This document shows positions 9,578 to 22,911 of a stretch of DNA of 64,000 nucleotides, one piece after another (positions within the stretch are counted from its first letter, which is position 1; each line of letters starts with the position of its first letter). The notes beneath the pieces are model-generated. The model was not told the DNA's origin, made no database searches, and worked only from the letters and a program-made list of their open reading frames with translations. Position numbers and translations under genes: made by a program. Origin of the DNA: Sphaerolaimus hirsutus (lineage: Eukaryota; Nematoda; Chromadorea; Monhysterida; Sphaerolaimidae); contig OZ038460.1 in assembly GCA_964036195.1 (NCBI GenBank), forward strand, positions 4,715,504 through 4,779,503. Reading direction: 5' to 3'.

Positions 9578-12500
9578 CTAATCGATTTTCACCGCCGCGT
9601 AAATCTTGCAAATAAACCAGTAGGTGGAGTAGAAGCCAATACAGGCGGTGACCATGAAAAACGCGAGCGACATCAGCGCGGAATAGGTGAAAAACAGCAG
9701 GCACGGCGTGAAGCCCACGATGTCCAGCTGCAAGGGATTCAAGTAGTTGGATATCGATATTTATCATATAATAGGTAGGTACCTAATATTGTATTGCATT
9801 TATCATATCAAAATAATAATAAATTCGATATTAAGGTTCTTATATGAAAACGGTGCTTGACTAGTGTATTTTTGCACCCATATTAGGTCGGTAATCAAAG
9901 CCGTATCAAGGGGGGGGGGCGGGGGGAAGCTGCAGCCCCCCCCCCCTTCCAGGCGTGAGACCAGAAAGAGACCGGAAAATGTGACTTTTTCGGCATCAGC
10001 GTAACAAATTTTCCGCGCATTTTTCACCAGACATAAGGTTCATATTATCATCAGCTTCCCTAAATGTGGCCGCAAATCGTTATAAATACACACAATGTTG
10101 AGCTTTTTGCTGTTGTTTGTATGTATATTTACATATATATACAGCGTTCCACGGCGCTGGCGCCAACGCCAATGGCGCCATGGCGTGGCGCCTACCAGGG
10201 ACGTACGCAGGATTTTTGAGCGGGGGGGCAGATTGTATACGGAGCCCGGCGAACGGGGGGGGCGGCGCCCCCCCCCCCCTAAAATTTGGCCCTATAGTAA
10301 AGGAATAAAGCCATGGCGCTGGCGCCATTTGTAGGCGCCAACGCCATGGCAGTATTGGCGTTGGCGTTGGCGCCAACGCTTACTATATAGGTATCTATTT
10401 ATACCTATATACATATATGGTACTAGGACCACTTTCGGCACTGTTGGACGGTTGAGTAATGGAATTTGACACCTGAAAAGACATATTAAAGAATGGGGAG
10501 GCGAGTTGCGCGCTTGCGCGCAAAAATTTTTTCAAAGTGCCCACAAATTCGCCTCAGAAAAGTGCCATTTCCGGTATATTTTTCTGTCCGGCCCGGGAAC
10601 GGGGGGGGGGGGCGGCCGCCCCCCCCCCTGCGTACGTCCTTGGCGCCTACTAATTCCGCCACTCTGTAGATAAAATTTTAGGGGGGAGGGGGCTGAGCCC
10701 TGTCGGTAATTATATTTATATCAACCACAGGGGTATATTTTGTAGAATTTCAGCATTGGCGCGGCGTACTAATACCAGTAAACTCACAACAGAGTACTCG
10801 TGAATCTTTGCTTTGAACGTATTTGAGTTACATTTTCAGTTTGATTTTTATCTTCATTCGGCGGCTCTTAAAAAGCAAACTCAAATACCGTATTTCCCCG
10901 AACTACCCCCAGGGGGGTTTATTTTGTCAGAGTGAAATTTTGAGCGGGGGGGGGGGGTTTCGAGGGGGGGGGGGGTTATTATTTCGCCAGAAATTTGCGC
11001 GAAGTATCGTAGTAAAGAATAGGCTATATCATACCCCAAACTGGTGATAAATGCAGCAAAAGAGGTTATACTTGTGCGCATCGACGTGTATACCTACACG
11101 AACTACTCTATGCGTAGCAGCGATACAAATTTGACCATATTTATAGATCATCTATAATCATGTACCTTATTCCAGACGGGGGGTATTTCGGGGAGGGGTA
11201 ATTCAAGGGGGGTATTTCGAGGAAATACGGTTCGTACAAAGCTGATTTATAAGTCGTCAAGTGTTTACTGGTTGGTACTAGTAAACTAGCGTGCGAATTG
11301 ACACTAAGACCAGTAAATTTTACACAAAAAAAACGTGGAAACAATCGTCCCGTCTCACCTTCGTAAAGTAGAAGAAAACGGCATACGCGAAGACTGAAAA
11401 AGGAATATCATTGACAAAATACATTTCGATGGTGAAAAAAAAGAAATTTCAATCACAAACCATAAATCGCACTGCTGCCGGCAATAATCCAAGATCTCCA
11501 CCACCAGTGATGATTCTGTAAATCAAAATTTGCATAACCTCAAAAAGGACATTCAGACCAACGCGAAAAAAAACATTAAAAAAATCAAACCTCTGCGCAA
11601 AGTTGGAAGTAGGTCACAACGATGGAAATTTCAGCAGTGGATATCGCCAGTATGATGATGACCAAAAACAGGAAGCCAAACAAATAATAGAACTGATTTT
11701 CCCACAACGCCTGCGAGCAATTAAAATAAATGAAACGACGCAATGTCGTGATCATGAAACAATTTAATTGCCGGCGCGGCGCCGCCGCACTAATTAAATG
11801 CAAACGATGGGAGAAACGTACGGAGAAAATGAAAAACAGCTCCAGGAACATGGCGCCGAACGGCAGCACGCCAGCCATGGCCATGCTGCAAATTAAAGGA
11901 AGGGAGGTCTGAGTGAGAGCATCATAGGGATGGCAATATATAAAAAACCTTTTTTTGAAAAAATCACGGGTGGTTACTGTTTGTTTAAAAAAATCATAAG
12001 CTATTTTTAGTGCCTCATGACGACAAATGGATTTTTAGCATTCTGTCGGAACTTTGAATTACTCAGCGGACCGCAAACTATACGCCCAAAATTATTTATG
12101 TCTGCGTCGATAACGCGCGAGCTGGATACTTATGTACCTATGCACTTTCACAAAAAGAAAAATATTTTAAAAAAGAATTTTTTTATTATTAATGATGACG
12201 TCATGATGGAGTGTTTCCTTCAGAAAAATACATAGCATGAGGTACGCCGAGTATACGAATGTTTCACTTGACTTTAAATACAAATAATGAAACCCACCAC
12301 GGCAAAAGTTTGAGATACCACGGCTGCTCGGGCACCTGCCGCGGAATTTGATTAGTCCTCACCGGGTGCTGGTATGCCTGCGCATAAATATAAAATACCT
12401 TAAAAAGGAAATCCCATAATCACCTAAAAGAAATAAAACGAAAAAGTCAATCTCCCACCCACTTGTTTCCTGTATCCAAAATAGAAGCCCAAAAACACCA

Positions 12501-15500
12501 GCGGCAAGTCAATGCCGAACCACATTGCCATCAAAGCGACCATGGTGCCAAATGGCACCGCGCCAGACGAGTGCTTGCCCATTAGAAAGAAGTTCATCAC
12601 CAAGCCGGTGCCCAAAATTGTCGCTGGAAACACGAAGCCAGTCTGCGAGGGGTTGCTTTAAGTTGAGTTGACTTTTGGCGGCAAAAGGCTTTAAACGGCA
12701 CATTTGAGGTCGGGAAATGTTGATCGCGTATGTGAAACCTAAATTTCCACTCTACACGGTACAATAAACTTGACGTGATGTAACGAAAGATTGCCGGAAC
12801 TTTTGAAAATTGAGATTGTGGCATGGCCGCTAGGTGTTTTACAAGCATAGTTTTTTCACAATTTCCCACGAAAGTGTAATTCCTACCATATTTTCTGAAA
12901 ATTTGAGGCACATTGGTAGCTGAAAACATTGAAACAATATGGGATGAACAGCAAACAGTTGTAAATTTCGGAAGGTAACAAAAATTTAAAGGAAAGGTAA
13001 CAAAAATTTATCCGCCTCTGTACCCGACCACAAAAAAATCAATATAATTTCGCACGATCCACAAACACACTCACAACACCAAACCCCCCCCCCCCCCCCA
13101 CACAACCCACCTGAAAAGCGGCCCTTTTCCACTGGGTACCCCTGAGGGCCTTATAAAGCCTGCCGGCGTAGTAGCCAGCGATGAGCCCCATGAAGCAGTA
13201 TAGAAAAAGGCCGGCCGTCATGAGCGAGCCCCGCGACGACGGCGACAACATGCCCAGCATGGCGAACGCTAAGGGATGTAGTGATTAGTGATGTGCGTAT
13301 TTGGGTGGGTGGAAAGTGACAAAGTGGGGGTGATTGAGTGAGGCTTAAAGTGACAAGAAAAGTGGTGAGTGGTGAAAGGTTTTTTATTTTACTTGACTGT
13401 CGCGACTAGTCTCTGATCAGTCATCGGTAATTTTCGTCAGTTTTATACCTTTTCACTTTCATAATCGTTTATATTCGTTTTGTCTATGTTCAGCTGTTTT
13501 TTGTACTATGTTCTTATATACCCACTTTTAGCTATTTTCTCACTTTTCTGCTTTCTACACATTGAAAATGGATATAATATACAGCCATTAGCTCAAAAAT
13601 TAGTACATGGAACGATTCGCCGAGAATGCCTTAAGTGTGGAGGTAAAATACGCACCCGCGTCAAAATTTTTGCTCAAACGTTGATAAGTTCGTACCGTAA
13701 GTTGCATTTTCGTGGATTTTTCAGGCCTCACCACGCTGGGTGATGGGGCAAGCTGCAGCCCCCCTGGGTACGCCCTTGCGTCATTCCATACCAACTAAAC
13801 TCCGCCCAACTCACTGACAGTAATAGCGACCATGGCGGCCAGCTGAATGCCCGTGCCCACCAAACTGGTGAGCAACTTCTGGTAGGGCGGCGGGCGGAAA
13901 ACGTCCCCGTGCACCAATTTCCAGCCAGTTTCTTCCATGGCATCTTCCATTTCCAGTTCATCGCGATTGTAGGAGGCGATGTCTCGCCGCACAGTGCGCA
14001 CCATTATTACGGCGACGAAACCTGGGGGTGATTTTTTATTTTTCTATTTTTTCTAAAATTTTTTAAAATTTAAAGTGTTGAGTTATGTTGATTTCAACAA
14101 TGGAACAGTGTTCAGACAAGCTTAGAAGACATTTTGAATAGATTGGGAGTGATGTTTCATCCTCCAGAAGCATGTGGAAGGCGATACAAAAATAGAAGCA
14201 GTTTTGACACAAAAAAGTTCCACAAAATAGATGAAAACCATCAGTGTAAAATTCAGAATATCGAGTGACGCACTAAAAATATCAACTGCCCCTGTTCAAT
14301 GAGGTTTCGATGCTTGCTGTTTTTAATTTTCTTCTATGCTTGCCCTTTTTAAACAACGATAAAAAGAAATCAGGATAATATAGTTCGAAATTCCTGCCAT
14401 GACACTTATCAAAATAACAACATTGCCCAGAAAATGCGGGACCTATTCAACTAACCAGACAAACAGAACACAACAATAATGGAGTTCACAATAGAGAACC
14501 AATGAATATGCGCATCTTTCATGGCCAAGTAAGTGTCCCAGCGGCTGGCCCACTTGACTGGAGACTCCTCCCACCTCACTGAATATGTCCACACAATTTG
14601 AGATTCACTGTTCGCATTCAAAACCATTGGCGACGCCTGAAAATAGTGTGAAATGTGACTATCTTGGTAAATGTAAGGAAATGGCATAGGTTTGTCGCGG
14701 CAAAACATTAACCATTGCCCCCGGCCGCCCCCCCACTTTCCCGGGCCAGACAGAAAAGTTGCCGAGAATGGCACTTTTCTATAGTGATTTTACAGGTTGT
14801 TTACAAAAACTTCGCGCATTTCGTACCACACGATCACTCTAATTGTTATGTACCTCGCCGGAAAATAAATACCCTTAAAATTACTAAATGCGGTATCAAT
14901 TTTGATACATTTATGTACAGGGCCGTATCCAGGGGGGGGCGGGGGGGGCTGCAGCCCCCCCCCCCCCTCCCGGGGTGAGACCTAAAAAGTCCCGGAAAAT
15001 GCAATTTTTCCTATACATTTTTCGATGTTTTTTAAAAATTTTGCGCGCAAGCGCGCATTTCCTTCCCCATGCATTGTATTTTTAGCGGATCAGTCCCCGT
15101 AAACGAATATCCTTGAAAATGAACAGATTTTTGCGACTTTCGCTGCGTATGAATGCATATTTACATCTATATAAAGCGGTTCCTGGCGCTGGCGCCAACG
15201 CCAATAGCGCCATGGCATGGCGCCTTGGTATGGCGCTAGCGCCAAAACACCTTTCCGTCTCTATATAGGGAAAAAATTTAGGGGGGGGGGCTGAGCCCCC
15301 CCCCCCTCGCCGGCCCCCGTAAACAAGCAGCCCCCCCCGCTCAAAAATCCTGGATACGTCCCTGTTTATGTATTGATATTTGCTTATCTTGTAGGCATAG
15401 GCGCCAACGCCAATCACGCCATGGCGCGGCGCCTACGAATGGCGCCGGCGCCATAACTCTATTCCGCAACTAGGGGCCAAATTTTGCGGGTCGGGCCAAA

Positions 15501-18500
15501 AAATGTGACAGAAATGGCACTTCCAGAAGACGATTTTGTTGGAGTTACCCCCCACCCCAAACGCTCCAGCTATCTATCTATCCTGGAGCAATTTTTGAGA
15601 AATTTACCCTAATTTTCACTCAAAATCGCTGCTTTTCATACCTTTTCACAGTCAAAATCATCAATGTGCATGTCTTATCGCACATTTTCAGCTATTTTTG
15701 GCTATTTATGTGCTTATGTACCTATTTGTACCTACTCTTAACCTCAAAATAGCCTTTATATTGAATCCCCCCCAACATCACATAACATGTATTTTTAGTT
15801 GACCAGTATCCGCAGCTTCAAAGCCAGTAAAAAAACCCTAAATTCCTGGTGGTGACAGTGCCATGGCGTCATTCCCTTACTGCAGAGGCATTTTAGGGGG
15901 GGGGGGCGCCGCCCCTGAAAAACAAATCCCTTTGAATTCACATTCCAAAACCCACCCAAACACACCTTGCTAACAGTAGACTCCGAACACGCAGCTGCAG
16001 ACCACTGCAGCTGTTTATAGTCGATCGAGCGAGGTTCAACTTCGAAGAGAACGACCCTGTACTCGCCCTCGGCGTGCTCGTGGTAGTGCAGCACCAGGGT
16101 CACGTGGTTGTTCACGTAGACCTGCCCGTCGGCACCCACGTAGCCCAGTCTGAGTGGGGGGGGGCAGAGTTTTGGGGGTAGAACTTCGGGGGTAGAACTT
16201 TGGAGGCTTGGAACTAGGGGAATTGGCTGGTGTTCTTCTGCACGGTTTTCTTATTTTTTTTGACGCAAATCGAATGTTTCTGCCCAGCGCCCAGGCGGTT
16301 TTTTTTGTCAGCGATTAATTGAACCCCCGCAACCCCATCCAAAAAAAATTATTATCAGCTATCTATCCCTCTAGAGGAGCGATCCATCCAACCCCTGGAG
16401 GGTCAAAGTCTGGAATACCCCAGAAATCAGATTCTTCGCGCATTCTTCACCAGATAATTTATAAGGTATTATCATCAGATTTGCTCCATGTGGCCGCAAA
16501 TCATTAAAAATGTTGTGCTTTTTGCTGTTTTGTAAGTATATTTACATACATATAAAAGCGTTCCATGGCGCTGACGCCAACGCCAATGGCGCCATGGCGT
16601 GGCGCCTACTAATGGCGCCAGCGCCATGGCGCCATTCCGCCACTTTGTAGCTAAAATTTTAGGGGGGGGGGGCTGAGCCCCCCCCTCGCCGGGCTCCGTA
16701 AACAAGCAGCCCCCCCACCGCTCAAAAATCCTGGATATTTACGTCCCTGCCCAGAAACACAGTTACGCTTAAATAGTCTTCCTTAAACAGTTCAGGATCA
16801 ACAAGCAAACGCAACAAACCTATAACCGTTATCATATATAACTTGATCCTGGTGAAGCACTGGCACTCGAGTGGCACACGGCAGATTGTCAACTAATAAA
16901 TGCACGTGATATTCCTCCATTATCATTTTTCTCAAGTTTGCAGTTTGGTCAGCGTCCAAACTAGTGGGCTTTTCGTTTGAACCGCATACCGCTGCGCATG
17001 CGACATGCTTGCGCATGAACACCTGTGATAGTTGGATTTTGGAGACGTGTATTATTCGATTGGATTTAGAATGAGACACGGGAAATGTGTGCTTTTGGGA
17101 AAACGGTGGTGCACACACTTGGAAGTTCGCATTTTTGTCAGGAAAGTGGAAGTTAAGTAAAAAGAATTTGAATAAGATAAAAGCGATAAATAAACATCCG
17201 TTTTCTGTAGGTTTAATGGGCCCACACACGCTAATTGACATTCGTTTTGATGTATTGATAATGTCAATTCAGAGTCAACTGCCAATTTCGTGATTGACGC
17301 GGTGACACTTTTAGTTGAAAACGTGCGCAATAATTTTGTGTCAACTAGCATTTTTGTGTAGTAGACATTTTGTGTGGTAGTGTTTGAGTCAACTAAAGTG
17401 TACGCGTGCGTTTTAGTTTGCACGCGTTCGCAAAAAAGCGGATGCGTTCGTTTTTCTGCGCACGCGTTCGCGAAAATACTAATGTGTGCATAAGTTTCTG
17501 AGCAGTATGCCAATTTAATTGCTAAATGTAAATCGTTGAAAAACTGAAGTAGATCTTGTGTTTAAAAGTACATATGAAAAGTTTGCTTTATTAATTTTGT
17601 AGTATTTTACAAGTTTTATATGTGATTTTTTGTGATATTCCTCATGTATTTTCCTTTTTGTTTATATTTCCATGTATATATTTTAAAGTCATTTTAAATT
17701 ACATTTTTAAAGATCAGTTCACAAAGTTGCAAGATGAAATAAAGTAAAATTTTACAACATTTAAATGGATCAAGAGACTGAAACTGATTTTCAAAATGCA
17801 AGTTATTGCAAACTGTCAAACCTGTAAATTACGTAATATGTATCAAGGGAATGAAATCACGGGGGGGGGGGGGGGGTTATTTTTTTGTCAGAAATTTTCA
17901 TATGGATTGTAGTAAATTGTGGGCATTTGCTTACCCAAAACAGGTAATAAATGTGGCCCAACAGGATATATTTGGACAAAAAATGTAGATAGCTACACAC
18001 TAGTATCTATGTGTATCTGGGATGCAAATTAGCAGTAATAAATACATAGTATGTAATTGACTTACTATGGTAGCTTGATGGTTCATTCATCCACACACTT
18101 TGCCTTTTCAGTTGACATTAAACATTTTAAATAATGCATAAGAAGCATAAAAATTGGCAAATAAACCTACACAAAATACCAATGTGTCATGACAAATGTC
18201 AACTGAAGTTAAGTTGACAATGTTTGGACATACAGACATATTATGTAAAAGTTATAATTTAATTGACATTTTTAGGTGTGGTGTCAACTGCAGTTGCAAT
18301 GGTTCAAGAATGGAAAATGTCTACTGAGGGTATCAAAAATGTCAACTGACTGAAAAGTGTACGCTGCGAACGTTTTTTCACCCAAATTTTGCGTGCAGTT
18401 GACACAAGTTTGTTGCGAACTATTTCAATTGAGAAAAACGTGCTAAAATATGCGAATTTTGAGCAGTTGACACAGCGCTCGCCGACTTACTAAAAGTAAC

Positions 18501-21500
18501 TTAATTAATGCAGTTTGTATGCAAATTTTATGAAATTAAAGGTGCTGTAAGAGAAAAATATGATGCACATTTTTCCTAAGAGAACTTTTCATGTGCAAAG
18601 TCTCCAAAATCAAATTAGAATTTTTTTTCTGAAATCTAAAAAGTTCAATTGACATTGGGTTTTTAGTATACAATGGATGCGAACTCATAGTTGACACAGG
18701 TTAAATGTAAATTTTTTCAACTGGAAATTTGTTTTAGGGATAAATGTGTATAGAAAAGTACTTTTATGCATGCAAATTCAATATGTTTCATGTGCAGGCA
18801 GTGGGACTCAATTACAAAGGACATTATTTGATAATTATGTTGATTGTGTCTGCTGATTTGAAGGTCCAGTACATGGATATCAGTGCTCCTGGTGTACAGT
18901 CTGATTCGGGTGTTTTGCTGACATCAACTTTTGGGCAAGACCTGATGTGAATTGACTTTAATTGTACTTATTATATCAATATATCTTATTTTACCCTTAT
19001 TCAGTTGACAAATTAGTTTGTGCTTTATGTTGTTTTTCTATCATTCAGAAATGGCTCATTGTCATTTCCCTTACATGTGCTACTCCCTGGCAGTGACCCT
19101 ACGATCACACCAACTACATCCCCAGCTGCTTTTTGGGTGTCCAAGGGTTTTTGTTGAGCTGCTGGTGTTTGGTGCCATATGTTGTTAAAACTAGCATGGC
19201 CAACAGGCACTTCAATACAAGGTGACTGCTCAATTTTGTTTTGTTGGTGTAATGGGTGTTGTGAACTTTTTTCATACACATTTGGACTTACATTGCTGTT
19301 TCAGTTGACAAAGTATGGGTTATACAAAAATGAAAAATTTTGTATCAAATTGATTTCTACTGATATACTTAACTCGACTTATATTCTTTGTTTTCAGGTT
19401 GTCTCATGTTTGGAGTACTGTTGAATCCATCTTGGTATGCTGGCTGCTTGCTGGCAAATTTTGCTCGGCACCATCTGCATGGAACCGGACCGCGTCAGCA
19501 GGATGGTGATGGCGTTGTGCATGCTGCACAACTGGCTACAAGTGATGCGCGGCACCACAATCGATGATCACTTCAACAAGGATGGTGATGAAAGGGAGTA
19601 GCTGCAGGGTGTGATTGCTCACCATTCACTTCGTGGCTGCAATGTGAGACTTACATTTTACTCTGCATTTCTTGTTAAATTTTACTTTTTATAAATGATG
19701 TCAACTGCTGCTGCAGCTTGGTTGGCGTGCCACAGTTGACAATATGATCAACTAAGAGCCAGCTGACCAGCGTGCTGCTGAAATCATTTGCCAGATGAGG
19801 GAGTGCGCGAGAAGATCAAGGAGTGGATGAAAGAGGGTGATGGCAGAGTGCCATGTATAAACTGGCGCAATTGCTGAATTGACATTTTTGAATTTCAAAA
19901 TGATATCAAGTATTCTAAATGTCAATAGAAACAAATTCAGTTGACACATTTGATGTATTTGTTGATGTCAATTCAGCAATATTTTTGGCAATTTACAAAT
20001 TTAATTTTAAAAATTTGAAAACACTTACATTTCATCAAATTTTTGGTGGAGCATGTTAGGAAAATTTTGCTCTATTGATCTATAGATATAGCACTTTAAT
20101 AGTTCTTGTCCAAATTTTTTCAAAAATGTTTACATATTTAAGCTGTGAAAAATCATATCTTTTGTTTTCCAAGTTCGATTCTTTCAAAAAAAATACTGGT
20201 ATGTAGTGCTTTCTTTTGCCATCATGTTGTTATCTTTGTTTTTGTTACATTGCAAAAATTCGTTCAATGAAAAATAAAATTTGATTTTAAGAAATATAAT
20301 TTTCAATCTTGGAAACAATTTTATTTAAACTTGACGTATGTATTAAAAAAATCACTGACATTTATACTACATGAAATGATTATAAAATTAACAATTTATC
20401 ACACATGTAATGAATAAAAAATGTTTCAATATCAAAAGTGAAAATATTTTTTAAAAGTGTAGTGTTCTCACAATCTTTGATAATAAAGTGGCACAAAGTC
20501 AAATTAATTATGCTCCATTGCACAACAGCTTTTAAATCACCCAAATCGAGTCATAGAAGGCAGGGTCAATTCGTTTCTGAAAAGGGGTTTGGTCAGTTGA
20601 CTTTTCCGGTTAACTACTTGGCACAAGTAGTGGTTAAATGCCTTAACACGTTCGAAGGTAATGAAAATGTCAATTAGGAACCCGATTGTGTCAACTAAAA
20701 CCTATTTGACGCTGAATTGACGCTAATTCCAGTGTCAATTAGTGTGTGCGGCCCCAATGAGGGGTTGTTTGGAAGTCAGATGGTCGTCACTTCAATTCGA
20801 GTAACACACCAATTTACAAACTTTTGGTACGAAGTCTTTTGAGTGGGCCTTTCTCGCATTTTTTTCAAAAAACATAGAATTTGCACAATCAAAAAGTTCA
20901 CCTTGAATGCAGTGCTAGTTATCCGGTCGCCGCGAAGTACCTCACCCAAATTTTCAGAGTAATGCGTTATACCCTCGGGCGGCACGCAGAACGGCACTGA
21001 GTAATACTCATATGGTATTTGCGTTTTGACGCTCGTCAACTTGATTGCCTGAGAAAAAAGTTAGTGTCATGAAGAATCTTTGATGTTGAAAGTGCAGAAC
21101 ACTGGGCACATATTTCAGCGCAAATCATAGTATTCAGGTTTTTACGTAAGTTTTTTTCCACTTTCTGCACGTTCAACAGGATGATTCCGTCAAAATTCCA
21201 CATTTTTCTACTGTTTCGATGTCTAAACGACAAAATGCCGAAACCGTTGCGTATTAAGTTGTTCGAATACTTCTTTCTAACTATTCGATGTCTACATCAA
21301 TGAGGGAAACGAGTTTCATATCCGATTCGATAAGTCGGCTTTTTAATATCCGTATTCTGTATTTATGCCAATTTTCGATGTCGGTGTACAACTTTCCCAA
21401 TATATCAAGCGACACACGACACTCAAATTCCACCTCATTCACATTTGGCGAATTGCCAACCAAACACATCACCAATCCACCACACTCCACTCACGCGAAC

Positions 21501-21626
21501 TTCAACAGGGGCGCCCTCTTTGAACTCCGACGGCGCCACACCGGGTATGTAGAAGCCGTGGTCGCTGGACACGAACAGGGACGCGACCAGGAACGACAGC
21601 AGGGCCAGGCGGCCGCGCGACGGCAT
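9578..21626 (-). CDS. TM9SF4: Transmembrane 9 superfamily member 4
   Basis: Fourteen exons, in gene order: 21626-21495, 21048-20902, 17022-16820, 16149-15966, 14636-14456, 14021-13815, 13268-13111, 12642-12463, 12377-12298, 11885-11822, 11710-11591, 11515-11461, 11393-11359, 9727-9578. All have GT-AG borders and conserved phase; the sum is 632 codons, 631 residues. A signal peptide (about 1-23) precedes [11 protein letters not shown], the mature nonaspanin start. The lumenal domain holds LPYEYYS-like [11 protein letters not shown] and [32 protein letters not shown] precedes the first membrane span, then come multiple spans with [40 protein letters not shown]. The C-terminus is KIYAAVKID, the Golgi-retention type tail of TM9SF4. 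TM9SF proteins sort glycine-rich membrane segments, and fly/amoeba homologues act in phagocytosis and adhesion. ATG 21626 has a good context (AAAATGCC). Intron 2 contains a 3.5-kb Harbinger element. Confidence 0.95.
10196..10642. mobile_element. hAT-type non-autonomous element, TSD GCGCCTAC
   Basis: The 447-bp element starts CAGGGACGTACGCAGG and ends CCTGCGTACGTCCTTG. It is flanked by an exact 8-bp duplication GCGCCTAC (10188-10195 and 10643-10650), the hAT hallmark. Inside are GGGGGGGCGGCGCCCCCCC-type palindromes and GGCGCC-rich words. It sits in TM9SF4 intron 13, itself inserted in older GGCGCCATGGCGCC-rich repeat sequence. Confidence 0.85.
10886..11231. repeat. TACCGTATTTCC-family element in TM9SF4 intron 13
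   Basis: It starts TACCGTATTTCCCCGAA and ends TTTCGAGGAAATACGG, with G-homopolymer tracts at 10945-10975 and C/G-rich inner ends. The interior (TACACGAACTACTCTATGCGT) is related to the 6431-6848 copy in inverse order. Confidence 0.6.
14918..15364. mobile_element. hAT-type non-autonomous element, TSD TTTATGTA
   Basis: The 447-bp element starts CAGGGCCGTATCCAGG and ends CCTGGATACGTCCCTG, with an exact 8-bp duplication TTTATGTA (14910-14917, 15365-15372). It has the same length as the copy at 10196 and the same internal order: G/C palindrome, GCGCGCAAGCGCGCATTT, GGCGCC repeats. It lies in TM9SF4 intron 4. Another right end (GGATATTTACGTCCCTG) is at about 16749. Confidence 0.85.
17218..20755 (+). 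mobile_element. PIF/Harbinger DNA transposon, decayed
   Basis: Terminal inverted repeats GGGCCCACACACGCTAATTG (left) and, reversed, GGGGCCGCACACACTAATTG (right) bound 3538 bp, flanked by AAT on both sides, a 3-bp target duplication as in PIF/Harbinger. Inside are many GTCAACTG/CAGTTGAC words and, at 18780-19601, fragments of a DDE transposase. A TACCGTA-family fragment is nested at 17850-18060. The element occupies most of TM9SF4 intron 2 in the opposite orientation to that gene. Confidence 0.8.
18780..19601 (+). pseudogene. Harbinger (HARBI1-like) transposase remnants
   Basis: Three blocks in different frames resemble the DDE nuclease of Harbinger transposases. At 18798-18945 the frame reads [19 protein letters not shown], then [16 protein letters not shown], holding the expected acidic residues. 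At 19049-19156 it reads [15 protein letters not shown] and then hits TGA. At 19397-19601 it reads [20 protein letters not shown], then MLHNWLQ, ending in TAG. Frames and stops between blocks could reflect introns or decay; I see no intact reading frame across them and no N-terminal DNA-binding part. The partner MADF/Myb-like protein of Harbinger elements was not recognised. Confidence 0.7.
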
Positions 21627-22818
21627 TTTGACGTGGGGCGACTGGAGAGCCGCCGGGAGAGGATACACTCGTGCTGGAGGGAGGAAAGTTGTCGAGATGT
21701 GTACTTGTAGCTTGGACGTTGTGTGCGTGAAATATCGATGGCAGATTTAGAATTTCACATTGTTTGTGAGTTGTTTGTAATTTGTGCAGAAGAAACGGTA
21801 AAAATGTTTCTTGGGAATCTGTGTTTTTGTTTCTGGCAATATGCCAGATATAGAAAGTTATGATAGCAGTATGAGTGACGGTACCCACAACGAAATTCCT
21901 TTTTTATATTTTACCGGAACAGTTATGATTCAAAGATAGTGAGTGACATAGCGATATGTAGAAACTTCGTTTCTCAGTCTAAATTTCCAGAAAATCAAAA
22001 GAGAGTACCAAAAAACATTGAACGCGACACCAAATTATATATTTTTGCCGAAATTTGCTCAAATATTATGACGTCATATTTTTCGAAATATCTAAACTTA
22101 TGTTCACGATTTCCGGCGATATAAAAGGGCTCTACACGTCCCATTTATCGGCTAATTTTATTTATTTAGCTTTCAAGCTAAGAGCTTCTGTTTGCTTTTC
22201 TTGCCTAGATCTGTGAAACAAATATTATATCCCTCTCTTGAAATATTCGCAGGTCCCAAACGAGGACACACTCCTAGGAAACGAATTTTTATTCCTATTT
22301 GAATACCAGGTTTGTGACAATTTTGAATTGAAGATTGAATTACATAAGAATGTGCCATGTTTCATTATTCATACGCTTTTCCATATTTTTTGTTGGTTCC
22401 TGTCTTGCTTGCTGCGAACTATCCAGCAAAAATTGGGTGTCCGAAAGTCCTGTACAAAAATTCGTTTTAGGTCGCTTACTGCTAATTAGATTTACTATGC
22501 CTCGCTCGCAACTCCACTTACAAATTGACAAAGAAATTTTTACCGCGAACTTGTAACCGGTGCCAATTCCGCGAGTAAACTTAGTGAAAAGTGAATTTGT
22601 GAATGAAAATACTTCACTTGTCATTTGTGACTTAACGTATAAGCTTGCGGAACTGACACCTAAGCACAAACCCAGCTTACCCTACAAACACCCTATAACA
22701 CAGACCCTACTCACCCTACTCACTGCGCAAAAAGCTCAAAAAAATACCTCTAAAATAATAGTGCAGTTCAATTTAATTTCACCTTTAAAACAATCCCAAA
22801 GCCAAAGGTACCAAAAAC
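21627..22818. promoter_or_regulatory. Divergent promoter region between TM9SF4 and PEPCK
   Basis: The 1.2-kb gap separates the start codons of TM9SF4 (-) and PEPCK isoform a (+). It must hold both 5' UTRs and promoters, unless PEPCK is driven mainly from its second start at 23928. It is AT-rich with no transposon termini recognised. I could not identify a convincing TATA box or initiator. Confidence 0.5.
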
Positions 22819-22911
22819 ATGGATAGCCAATGTCTGCGACCGATGACGGAGGACATCGTCGTGGTGCACGAGGTGGTCACCAGGAAGCTCGGCCACATCC
22901 CCATCGCCAAG
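22819..22911 (+). CDS. PEPCK: PEPCK alternative first exon 1a
   Basis: It encodes 31 residues beginning [20 protein letters not shown] and ending GHIPIAK, phase 0, donor GTGAAA. It aligns with exon 1b over its second half ([15 protein letters not shown] against [15 protein letters not shown]). The pair therefore looks like a duplicated first exon used mutually exclusively from separate promoters. Neither N-terminus is obviously a mitochondrial targeting peptide. Confidence 0.85.

Noticed and set aside
13600-14004. Alternative - strand frames over the TM9SF4 exon at 13815-14021
   Set aside because: Only the frame reading [20 protein letters not shown] keeps phase with both neighbouring exons; the others are shadows.
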